From the NCBI RefSeq assembly GCF_001437405.1, contig NZ_JQBY01000018.1:1-45888 (forward strand): 45,888 bases of DNA. The letters run 5' to 3'. The position numbers and the translations under genes were made by a program. The stretch comes from Pediococcus ethanolidurans (GTDB taxonomy: Bacteria; Bacillota; Bacilli; Lactobacillales; Lactobacillaceae). Positions 39,680 to 45,888 of this stretch are shown piece by piece. A model generated the notes under the pieces. That model worked only from the letters and a program-made list of their open reading frames with translations, was not told the origin of the DNA and made no database searches. Numbering within the stretch: the first letter of the stretch is position 1; each line of letters starts with the position of its first letter.

Positions 39680-41050
39680 ATGAAATTTAAAGCACCAGTT
39701 ACTAAAAATGAAACCTATGATGTCACCATTATGGATTTGACCTATCAAGGGATGGGCGTTGCCAAAATTGATAGTTTCCCGATTTTTGTTGCAAATAGTT
39801 TACCCGGTGAAGAAATCACCATGAAAGTTACCAAAGTTGCCAAGACATATGCATTTGGTCGTGTGCAATCGTGGAAATCTAAGAGCCCTGATCGTGTTGA
39901 AATTAAGGATAAACAGTACACACAAACAGGAATTGCCCCATTACAACATTTGGCCTATCCTGCGCAGTTGGAGTTTAAGCAACATCAAATTCAAGAGCTG
40001 TTTTATAAGGCTCATTTGGATGAAGTTGAAGTTAGTCCAACTGTTGGAATGGACAAACCATATGGTTACCGTAATAAGGCTCAGATTCCCGTCCGTAGTG
40101 TGAATGGTCAATTAACCACTGGTTTTTACCGTCGTAATAGTCACGACTTGGTACCAATTGAGGACTTCTATATCCAAGATCCTGAAATTGATAAAGCTAT
40201 TTTAGTTGTCCGGGATATTTTGCGTAAATACCATACCGCACCCTATAACGAAAGTAATCATACCGGTGTGATTAAAACGATTATGGTACGTCGTGGTCAC
40301 TTCACACATGAAATGATGATTGTGTTAATTACACGTGCTAAAAAGATTCCAATGAATTTTGAAATTGTGGAAGAAATTCGCAAACAACTTCCTGAAGTGA
40401 AGAGCATTATTCAAAATGTGAACGCAGCCCAGACAAACGTTTTGTTGGGTAAAGAAGAAAAAATTCTCTGGGGTAGTAACGTGATTCATGATGAATTACT
40501 GGGATTACGTTTTGCAATTTCAGCGGACTCCTTCTATCAAGTAAACCCCGTTCAAACAGATAAGTTGTATGACCTTGCGATTCAAAAAGCTGGTTTGACT
40601 GGTAAGGAAACGGTCATTGATGCTTATTGTGGAATTGGTACGATTTCGTTAGCTATGGCTAAACATGCTAAAAAAGTTTATGGTGTTGAAATTGTCGAGA
40701 AGGCGATTCAAGATGCTAAGATTAACGCTAAATTGAACGATATCCATAATGTGAGATTTACTGTTGGTAAGGCTGAAGAAAAAATGGCTGATTGGCAACA
40801 TGATGGACTTGAACCTGATGTTATTGTGGTGGATCCGCCACGTAAGGGTTTGGCACCAGAGTTTATCACCGCTGCTGCTGAAATGGCACCAAAACGAGTT
40901 GTGTATGTGAGCTGTAATCCAGCCACTTTGGTAAGGGATGTGCAAACATTCATGGATAATGGTTATCATGTGGCACAACCAGTTATTCCATTGGATCAAT
41001 TCCCACAAACACCACACGTTGAAAGTGTCACGGTGTTGGAACAAAACTAA
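39680..41050 (+). CDS. rlmCD: 23S rRNA (uracil-5-)-methyltransferase, RlmD/RlmCD type
   Basis: SAM-dependent enzyme making m5U in 23S rRNA; Gram-positive homologues modify U747 and/or U1939. 456 residues: TRAM domain (about 1-60), then a methyltransferase with DAYCGIGTISLAMA for SAM, VDPPRKGL, and the nucleophile in YVSCNPATLVRD. The 4Fe-4S cysteines before LQHLAY in E. coli RlmD are absent (TGIAPLQHLAY), so it seems cluster-free. I use ATG 39680, 6 nt after GAGG; ATG 39668 precedes that site. The symbol is tentative, as RlmD-like paralogues occur. Confidence 0.85.
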   Translation: MKFKAPVTKNETYDVTIMDLTYQGMGVAKIDSFPIFVANSLPGEEITMKVTKVAKTYAFGRVQSWKSKSPDRVEIKDKQYTQTGIAPLQHLAYPAQLEFKQHQIQELFYKAHLDEVEVSPTVGMDKPYGYRNKAQIPVRSVNGQLTTGFYRRNSHDLVPIEDFYIQDPEIDKAILVVRDILRKYHTAPYNESNHTGVIKTIMVRRGHFTHEMMIVLITRAKKIPMNFEIVEEIRKQLPEVKSIIQNVNAAQTNVLLGKEEKILWGSNVIHDELLGLRFAISADSFYQVNPVQTDKLYDLAIQKAGLTGKETVIDAYCGIGTISLAMAKHAKKVYGVEIVEKAIQDAKINAKLNDIHNVRFTVGKAEEKMADWQHDGLEPDVIVVDPPRKGLAPEFITAAAEMAPKRVVYVSCNPATLVRDVQTFMDNGYHVAQPVIPLDQFPQTPHVESVTVLEQN

Positions 41051-41063
41051 ATTAAGTATTTTG

Positions 41064-41097
41064 GGCTAGGTAGATGTAATCTGCTTAGTCTTTTTTT
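41064..41097 (+). terminator. Terminator after rlmCD-like gene
   Basis: GGCTAGGTAGAT-gta-ATCTGCTTAGTC, a 12-bp stem with three G-T pairs, followed by a T run. Confidence 0.8.
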
Positions 41098-41107
41098 GTA
41101 TAAATAA

Positions 41108-41335
41108 AGGTTGAAGTTACAAAAACACATCTTGTTACCTGATACAAAAGTGCTCATGTTAACGAAATTAGATTAAAATGCCGTCTTCCAGCAAATTTGG
41201 GCTGGAACGTAGTGGGCACGACTTAGAGCCGAAATGCACGTCTCTAAGCTCGGCCTTTATCTAAGCGAAACCCGCTAAGATAAATGTCACTACTGAGCCC
41301 ATTTGCTTCCAGACTGAGTCTAATCTTTGCAACCA
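41108..41335 (+). repeat. Structured repeat copy C (subfamily 2)
   Basis: Same fold as copy A with different bases. P2 41199-41203/41296-41300 (GGGCT with AGCCC); GGAA bulge 41204-41207; P3 41208-41214/41288-41295 (CGTAGTG with CACTACTG, one bulged T); P4 41222-41228/41242-41248 (CTTAGAG with CTCTAAG); P5 41256-41267/41273-41284 with the same single A-A mismatch as in A. A terminal stem ATTAGAT/GTCTAAT closes it. CTGGAA can alternatively pair upstream (CCAGC/GCTGG) or downstream (TTCCAG). Nearly identical to copy B without its insert. Confidence 0.75.
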
Positions 41336-41384
41336 ACGTACAGATATAGTAATTATGATATTAGCATTATTGAAGTTTCAAACG

Positions 41385-41528
41385 CGCTTAATTCGGAGGC
41401 AATTAGTCTTGTGTCACCCCGTTCCGGACCAAGTGAGTCGCAGGATTGCAGTTAAACTATTTTTTATAGGCTAAGTCGTTTAGCATCGGTTCTTGAAGTG
41501 ATTTTGATGTTTTCAACCTTTAGTTACA
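41385..41528 (-). repeat. Structured repeat copy D (subfamily 1, internally deleted)
   Basis: Reverse-strand relative of copy A: the 5' part, including CTATAAAAAATAG and the GGTCCGGAACGGGGTG segment, matches well, but the P4 and P5 arms are missing between GGGGTG and the 3' strand. It faces copy C across a linker related to the A-B linker. Confidence 0.65.
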
Positions 41529-41606
41529 CAAATAAAACTAATATTCAGAATATGGTGTATTAACAGTATGGAGAATTAATTTAGCCAATTTTTTTATCGA
41601 AAGTTT

Positions 41607-41622
41607 GCTACTAATTAGTAGC
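41607..41622. promoter_or_regulatory. Perfect 16-bp palindrome, candidate operator
   Basis: GCTACTAATTAGTAGC, self-complementary over all 16 bases, 160 bp upstream of the HTH gene at 41782. It has no loop and no T run, so a protein-binding site is more likely than a terminator. Which protein binds is unknown. Confidence 0.4.
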
Positions 41623-41781
41623 GATCACAAATGATTGAAGTTAAACTATAAGTGACGAGGGAGTTTGTAAGTGAATAAAAATGTCGCTCTGGCTAAATAA
41701 AGTATTCATAATAAGTTTGTGATTGTAAGGTTAAATTCATTAGTTTTCATCTGTCGAATTAATGCTTGGAGGTAAAATAAT

Positions 41782-42231
41782 ATGGCAAAAACGTATATTA
41801 AAGATCATACGAATACATTTTTGATTCATGGTCATGAATATGAGGTTACGGCACCTGCTCGTTTTGCTTGCGAGACTGATGCATTGGTTGACGACTCCCA
41901 GTTAGACGATCAAGCAGTGGAGATTGCCAATCAAAGGTATCGTGCTGACTTGAGGCTGGTCTCTCCTGGTGAAATAAAAAAATATCGGTTAAAAATTGGT
42001 TTAACACAACGCGAATTCGCAAAATTGCTTGGCTGGAGTCCAAATACAGTTGCATTATATGAAACAGGGGCATTTCCATCTGAAGCTAACAATAAAGTGT
42101 TGAGGGCTCTAATGAATAATGATACTGTTTTGAAAGTATGGATTGTTGATGATATCGATAGACTGCCAAAAATTATTGTTCAAAAGCTAAAGAATTACTT
42201 TGAAAGAAATAGTGATGAACTCGTCATATAA
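41782..42231 (+). CDS. HTH protein of the MqsA/YgiT-like antitoxin type, orphan
   Basis: 149 residues. The C-terminal half has a Cro/C1-type helix-turn-helix, GLTQREFAKLLGWSPNTVAL (about 74-93), followed by YETGAFPSEANNKVLRALM, the pattern of MqsA/YgiT-like antitoxins that pair with HigB-, MqsR- or DUF4065 (Panacea/SocA)-type partners. The N-terminal part lacks the CxxC zinc ribbon of classical MqsA. GGAGG precedes ATG 41782. No toxin-like gene follows in the 269 bp before nrnA, so it may be an orphan regulator or the remnant of a toxin-antitoxin pair. Confidence 0.65.
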   Translation: MAKTYIKDHTNTFLIHGHEYEVTAPARFACETDALVDDSQLDDQAVEIANQRYRADLRLVSPGEIKKYRLKIGLTQREFAKLLGWSPNTVALYETGAFPSEANNKVLRALMNNDTVLKVWIVDDIDRLPKIIVQKLKNYFERNSDELVI

Positions 42232-42414
42232 TAGTTTTCCTGGTAAAAGTGGAATAACGGTTAAGTCTAAACTAGTTGGTTATAAAATTTCTGAAAAAAT
42301 AAAAAATAGATAAAGTGAAATTTTGTGTCAGTATTACTCTAAGCTAATAAAAAACAACTTGAAAGTCTATGTGTGTTTTTCAGAACTTTTGAATTGTTTT
42401 TTGTCGGTATACTT

Positions 42415-42443
42415 TTGCCAATCAACCAAACAGGCGGTATGAT
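42415..42443 (+). promoter_or_regulatory. Promoter of nrnA
   Basis: TTGCCA (42415-42420), 17-bp spacer, TATGAT (42438-42443). The rest of the 269-bp gap before nrnA shows nothing else. Confidence 0.65.
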
Positions 42444-42500
42444 AATTACCATATTATAGTTATGCGACTTTTTTGAGTGTAATAAGAGAAGGTGTTTGCA

Positions 42501-43457
42501 GTGAACAAGGGTAATGAAGCAATCATACAACAAATTTTAAGTGAAATTGAAAAGTATCAAACGGTTATTATTCAGCGACATCGGGATGCTGACCCAGATG
42601 CTATTGGGAGCCAAGTTGGGTTGGCACAACTCTTGCGTATTTCTTACCCACATAAAACTATCTATACAGTGGGTGAAGAAGAACCCATCTTTGATTGGAT
42701 TGGGAAAATGCAATCCGTTGAGGAACTAACTTATTCAAATGCGTTAGTTATTGTGGTAGACACGCCTAGCTGTGAGCGTATTTCTGGATCACATTATTTC
42801 CTAGGTGCTCAAACAATTAAGATTGATCATCATGTAAACATGGATTCCTTTGCTGATCTTAACTGGACTGATGAATCATTCTCAAGTGCTTCGGAAATGA
42901 TCTATTACCTTGTTGCACATTCTAAAAATCACCTAAAACTTGATAAAAATAGTGCTCGTTGTTTGTATGCAGGGATTGTCGGTGATACGGGACGATTCTT
43001 GTATGATGATACCAGTTCGTATACTTTTTTTGTGGCGTCCAAATTACTTGAATATGGTTTTGATGCACCAACTGTTAATCGTTTTGAAGAAGATATGTCA
43101 CCCAAGGTTGCAAAGCTGATGGCTTATGTTTTACAAAATGTGACCATCCTCGATTCGGGTTTGGCATACATTATTTTAAATCAGCAGATACTTCAAAAAA
43201 TGACACTTTCGTCTGGAGAAGTGGATACAATTATTCCAGTGGTGGGAAAAATTGCAACTGTCAAAATTTGGGCAATTTTTAGAGAAAATGAAAATCATAC
43301 CTATCATGCCAATCTTCGTTCTAAAAAGATGGTTGTGTATGATATTGCCAAGAAACATCACGGCGGAGATCATCCACTGTCAAGTGGGGCTGACGCCAAA
43401 AACAAAGCTGAAATTGAGCAGATTATTGAGGAACTTAATGCGTTACTTTCGGATTAG
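42501..43457 (+). CDS. nrnA: NrnA-type DHH phosphoesterase (nanoRNase/pAp phosphatase)
   Basis: Mn-dependent phosphoesterase degrading 2-5-nt RNAs, and in homologues pAp or cyclic-dinucleotide products. 318 residues: DHH domain with HRDADPDAIGS (about 25-35), VVDTPS, and IDHHVN; DHHA1 domain with GGDHPLSSGA near the C-terminus. GTG 42501 lies 6 nt after AGAAGGTG. Single gene with its own promoter and a bidirectional terminator. Confidence 0.9.
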   Translation: MNKGNEAIIQQILSEIEKYQTVIIQRHRDADPDAIGSQVGLAQLLRISYPHKTIYTVGEEEPIFDWIGKMQSVEELTYSNALVIVVDTPSCERISGSHYFLGAQTIKIDHHVNMDSFADLNWTDESFSSASEMIYYLVAHSKNHLKLDKNSARCLYAGIVGDTGRFLYDDTSSYTFFVASKLLEYGFDAPTVNRFEEDMSPKVAKLMAYVLQNVTILDSGLAYIILNQQILQKMTLSSGEVDTIIPVVGKIATVKIWAIFRENENHTYHANLRSKKMVVYDIAKKHHGGDHPLSSGADAKNKAEIEQIIEELNALLSD

Positions 43458-43477
43458 TGGTTAAAATTATTTTAATA

Positions 43478-43536
43478 AAAAACAGATCAATCTGAAATGA
43501 CAGTAGAAATGTCAATTTCAAATTGATCTGTTTTTG
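43478..43536. terminator. Bidirectional terminator between nrnA and permease
   Basis: AAACAGATCAAT pairs with ATTGATCTGTTT, with an inner GAAATGAC/GTCAATTTC arm and T runs on both strands, between convergent genes. Confidence 0.85.
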
Positions 43537-43544
43537 GATCTAAA

Positions 43545-44870
43545 TCAGTTACGATAATATTTTTTAGTTAAGTAATAAACAGGAATACCAAGCAAAGTGG
43601 CTGCTAAGCCAATCATGGCCAACGTAAATTGCGTCACGATGGTAGTTATCAAAATGAAAATACCACCGATAATTGCAATAACTGGAATCACTGGGTAACC
43701 AGGAACTCTATATGGACGCATCAAGTTTGGTTCACGCTTCCGGAGAATAAAAACGGCGATAAAAATGAGGAGGCTAAAGATCCACATAACGAACACGATC
43801 ATATCAGTTAATAAATCGAAGTTACCAAGAACCATCATCAAAAGGGCAATGGCAAATTGTAAGATTCCCGCGCCGTATGGGGCAGCAGTATGTTTACTAA
43901 CTTTGCGAATAAAGCCACTAAATGGCAGTGAATTTTCTTCGGCCATTGCTAAAGGCACCCGCATACCGGTCATTGAGTACCCATTGATGGCACCGTAGAC
44001 AGAAATCAAGATACCGATGGTGACTAATTTGCCACCCATCACTCCTAAAAGCTTAATGGCAGATTCAGAAGCCGCATTTAGGTTGCCAGCAAGTTGTGAA
44101 ATAGGTAAAGTTTTTAAGAAAACTAAGTTAATTAAGGTATAGGTAATGGTGATAAAAGCTAGCCCCCAGCCAATGGCGCGTGGCAAATCCTTTTCTGGAT
44201 GTTTCATTTCACCGGCGATTGCGCCAACTCCCAGCCACCCGTCATAGGCAAACATGGTAGCTAACAAGCCGCTCGCAAATGCCGAAAACAGACTCGCATG
44301 AGCTGAATGGCTGGGCAGCAAGCTTAATGTTACACTAGTGGGTGCAAACAGACCAACTAAAACGATAATCACAATTGGAATTAGTTTAAAAATAAGTGCC
44401 CAGGATTGTAAGCGGCCAGCGGCTTTTGCGCCCAAGAAATTAATTAAAGTGATTGATAATCCGGCGAGAATTGCCACCGGCAAAGCAGCAGCGTTACTTA
44501 AGTGCATTAAGGAAACTACTTGCGATCCAAAAACAATGGACAAAGCTGCGATATTAGCAGGAAAGTAAATCAGTGTTTGTGCCCAACCAAAGAGGTATGC
44601 AGGCAGTTTACCATAGGTATATTCAATGTATTTAATGGCACCACCTGTTACTGGAATGGCAGCCGCAAGTTCCGCACTGGTCAGACCGGCGCAGATAGTT
44701 AGGAAACCACCTAATAGCCAAACAAGTAGAGTTAGTCCGGCAGATTGGGTGGCACTTACCACGCTGGCAACTTTGAAAAAGACACCACCACCGATGACCG
44801 TCCCCATCACTGTGGCAAGGGCCGCAAAAGTACCCACTTCTTTTTTAAGACCATCGTTTTTTTGTTGCAT
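43545..44870 (-). CDS. APC family permease, serine/threonine exchanger-like
   Basis: Amino acid transporter of the LAT/SteT-like branch of the APC superfamily. 441 residues and 12 hydrophobic segments. TM1 motif MGTVIGGGVFFKVASV (about 20-35) binds substrate; FAYDGWLGVGAIAGEMKHPEKD in TM6 is typical of L-type members such as the Bacillus SteT exchanger. ATG 44870 follows GAGGAAAG; the longer frame to 45050 runs over the promoter and is rejected. The substrate is inferred only at family level. Confidence 0.85.
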   Translation of the reverse strand: MQQKNDGLKKEVGTFAALATVMGTVIGGGVFFKVASVVSATQSAGLTLLVWLLGGFLTICAGLTSAELAAAIPVTGGAIKYIEYTYGKLPAYLFGWAQTLIYFPANIAALSIVFGSQVVSLMHLSNAAALPVAILAGLSITLINFLGAKAAGRLQSWALIFKLIPIVIIVLVGLFAPTSVTLSLLPSHSAHASLFSAFASGLLATMFAYDGWLGVGAIAGEMKHPEKDLPRAIGWGLAFITITYTLINLVFLKTLPISQLAGNLNAASESAIKLLGVMGGKLVTIGILISVYGAINGYSMTGMRVPLAMAEENSLPFSGFIRKVSKHTAAPYGAGILQFAIALLMMVLGNFDLLTDMIVFVMWIFSLLIFIAVFILRKREPNLMRPYRVPGYPVIPVIAIIGGIFILITTIVTQFTLAMIGLAATLLGIPVYYLTKKYYRN

Positions 44871-44907
44871 CAAACTTTCCTCACTTTTTGTATTCAGCAA
44901 TTCTCCT

Positions 44908-44935
44908 ATTATAGCAGAAATTATCAGGTGGACAA
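44908..44935 (-). promoter_or_regulatory. Promoter of SteT-like permease
   Basis: On minus: TTGTCC (44935-44930), 16-bp spacer, perfect TATAAT (44913-44908), about 40 bp before the start. Confidence 0.65.
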
Positions 44936-45002
44936 AAGGAAAACTCATCAAAATCGGAAATGGTGTACAATGGGAAAAAACAGCAGTAGGGGATGAATTG
45001 AT

Positions 45003-45785
45003 TTGGCTAAGCAAGACATCAAACCGATTTATAGTACTACCTATAAACATAAAAGAACTGGTCGAAGACGTCGTTGGTTGTGGATTTTGCTTCTTATTTT
45101 TTTAATTGCCAGTGGGGTAACCGGTTGGCATTTCTGGAAACTTCATCAAACAGAGGCGTTGCAACAATATCCTATTCGTGGAATAAGTGTGTCACAGCAA
45201 GATGGTTTTGTAGACTTTCAAGGAGTTCAAAAAGCGGGAATGAAGTTTGCCTATCTGAAAAGTACGAGTGGAACAACGTATTTTGATGATAATTTTACGG
45301 CAAACTATGATCGAATTCAGGGAGCTGATTTAAAAGTCGGTGTTTATTTGGTGTTTAGTTTTGATAAATCAGCAGATGCACAAGCCAAGTATTTTATTAA
45401 GAAGGTTGGCCACAAGGTAGGTAATTTACCGATTGCGATTCAAGTGTCGTACTACGGTAATTACGCGGATAACCCGCCTAATAGCGCTAAACAAGGGAAA
45501 AAACTGCGGGCACTAACGCGTGAACTTGCCAATTACTATGCCTCACCTTGTATTGTATGGACTTCTAGCACAATTTCTAAAAAGATGATCACACCGTACC
45601 TTTCAGATAGTCGCCAATGGCTAGTTGTGGATAGTTTAACTAAACTAAGTAAATTAAAACTCAATAAGCAAACTGAATTTGTTCAGTACAGTAACGCGGC
45701 TGACTTGAAAGTGTCTGGTCAAAAAACAAGTTTTGCAACTTCAGTATTTACAGGGAAAAAGCAAACTTGGCAAGAAATTAATTAA
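45003..45785 (+). CDS. Membrane-anchored GH25-like protein without catalytic acids
   Basis: 260 residues: basic N-terminus (RTGRRRR), one membrane anchor (about 26-44), then an extracellular domain with the layout of GH25 lysozymes: GISVSQQDGFVDFQGVQKAG, FAYLKSTSG, and LPIAIQVSYYG. The catalytic acids are replaced: the Asp of GIDVS is Ser, the Glu of KATEG is Ser, and the DxE pair is absent in the IQVSYY strand. It may bind rather than cut peptidoglycan. TTG start at 45003 behind TAGGGGATG; the start is the least certain part. Single gene with a terminator. Confidence 0.75.
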   Translation: MAKQDIKPIYSTTYKHKRTGRRRRWLWILLLIFLIASGVTGWHFWKLHQTEALQQYPIRGISVSQQDGFVDFQGVQKAGMKFAYLKSTSGTTYFDDNFTANYDRIQGADLKVGVYLVFSFDKSADAQAKYFIKKVGHKVGNLPIAIQVSYYGNYADNPPNSAKQGKKLRALTRELANYYASPCIVWTSSTISKKMITPYLSDSRQWLVVDSLTKLSKLKLNKQTEFVQYSNAADLKVSGQKTSFATSVFTGKKQTWQEIN

Positions 45786-45796
45786 TAAGACTAAAA

Positions 45797-45833
45797 AAAC
45801 GATTGTAACTACTAACTGTTACAATCGTTTTTT
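45797..45833 (+). terminator. Terminator after GH25-like gene
   Basis: AAACGATTGTAAC pairs perfectly with GTTACAATCGTTT around an 8-nt loop, followed by a T run; A run on the other side. Confidence 0.9.
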
Positions 45834-45850
45834 ATGAAGGTCCTAAAGTT

Positions 45851-45888
45851 TGAAAGTACAAAAACACATCTCATTGTCTGATACAAAA
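45851..45888 (+). repeat. Structured repeat copy E, 5' end only (cut by window edge)
   Basis: AAAGTTTGAAAGTACAAAAA and the following bases match the 5' ends of copies A and C closely, with CACATCT and TGATACAAAA in the same spacing as copy C. The rest lies beyond the window. Confidence 0.6.

Larger units (their letters stand above)
41098..41781. other. Long gene-free region with second repeat pair
   Basis: No credible gene. 41108-41335 and 41385-41528 are two convergent copies of the structured repeat. 41607-41622 is a perfect 16-bp palindrome. The remainder is AT-rich and shows nothing else I can support. Confidence 0.8.

Noticed and set aside
42232-42500. Remnant toxin gene after the HTH gene
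   Set aside because: No frame in this stretch gives a recognisable protein piece; only the nrnA promoter is visible.
44626-45105. 159-codon open frame on plus
   Set aside because: It lies mostly antisense to the SteT-like permease, whose membrane segments, start and promoter are clear.

Overview
The window is a low-GC Gram-positive chromosome segment from the family Lactobacillaceae. I infer this from the S10-spc-alpha gene order running into an ECF transporter module, truA and rplM-rpsI, from the purK-like/pcrA/camS/gatCAB/dgkB/rlmD order, from the frequent TTG and GTG starts behind strong AGGAGG sites, and from a phenolic acid decarboxylase whose catalytic residues sit at the Lactiplantibacillus plantarum positions. 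The decarboxylase suggests a plant or fermented-plant habitat. The species cannot be fixed from the sequence. I see no rRNA, tRNA, CRISPR array, transposase or prophage gene.

Layout. Positions 1-671 hold most of a minus-strand prepilin peptidase (ComC/PilD type). 672-1667 is a gene-free stretch with two convergent copies of a structured repeat, then the promoter and leader of the str operon (rpsL-rpsG-fusA, to 4800). A minus-strand nicotinamidase gene separates str from the S10-spc-alpha superoperon (rpsJ to rplQ, 5739-19677), which includes secY, adk, infA and rpoA. A folded intergenic element and terminator lead into ecfA1-ecfA2-ecfT-truA (19922-23174). rplM-rpsI follow with their own promoter and an L13-type leader.

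From 24200 the content becomes accessory: padA/padR (p-coumarate detoxification, divergent around a 30-bp dyad), an APC permease, a D-2-hydroxyacid dehydrogenase, an ECF substrate-binding (S) protein that could use the EcfAAT module in this window, a membrane-anchored glucosaminidase, and xpt. A PurK-like protein with altered catalytic residues precedes the housekeeping block pcrA, camS, gatCAB, dgkB and rlmCD-like. ligA, often found between pcrA and camS, is missing there. 41051-41781 is a second gene-free stretch with another convergent repeat pair. An orphan HTH protein, nrnA, a SteT-like permease and a GH25-like protein without catalytic acids complete the window.

The strongest candidate for something undescribed is the structured repeat. 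Five copies or parts (about 806-1030, 1081-1400, 41108-41335, 41385-41528, 45851-45888) fall into two sequence subfamilies. The subfamilies differ in nearly every helix yet keep the same fold, including a conserved A-A mismatch and a conserved 4-nt GGAA bulge. That is compensatory change of the kind expected for an RNA under structural selection. The copies occur as convergent pairs, and the pair at the left is an inverted relative of the pair 40 kb to the right.
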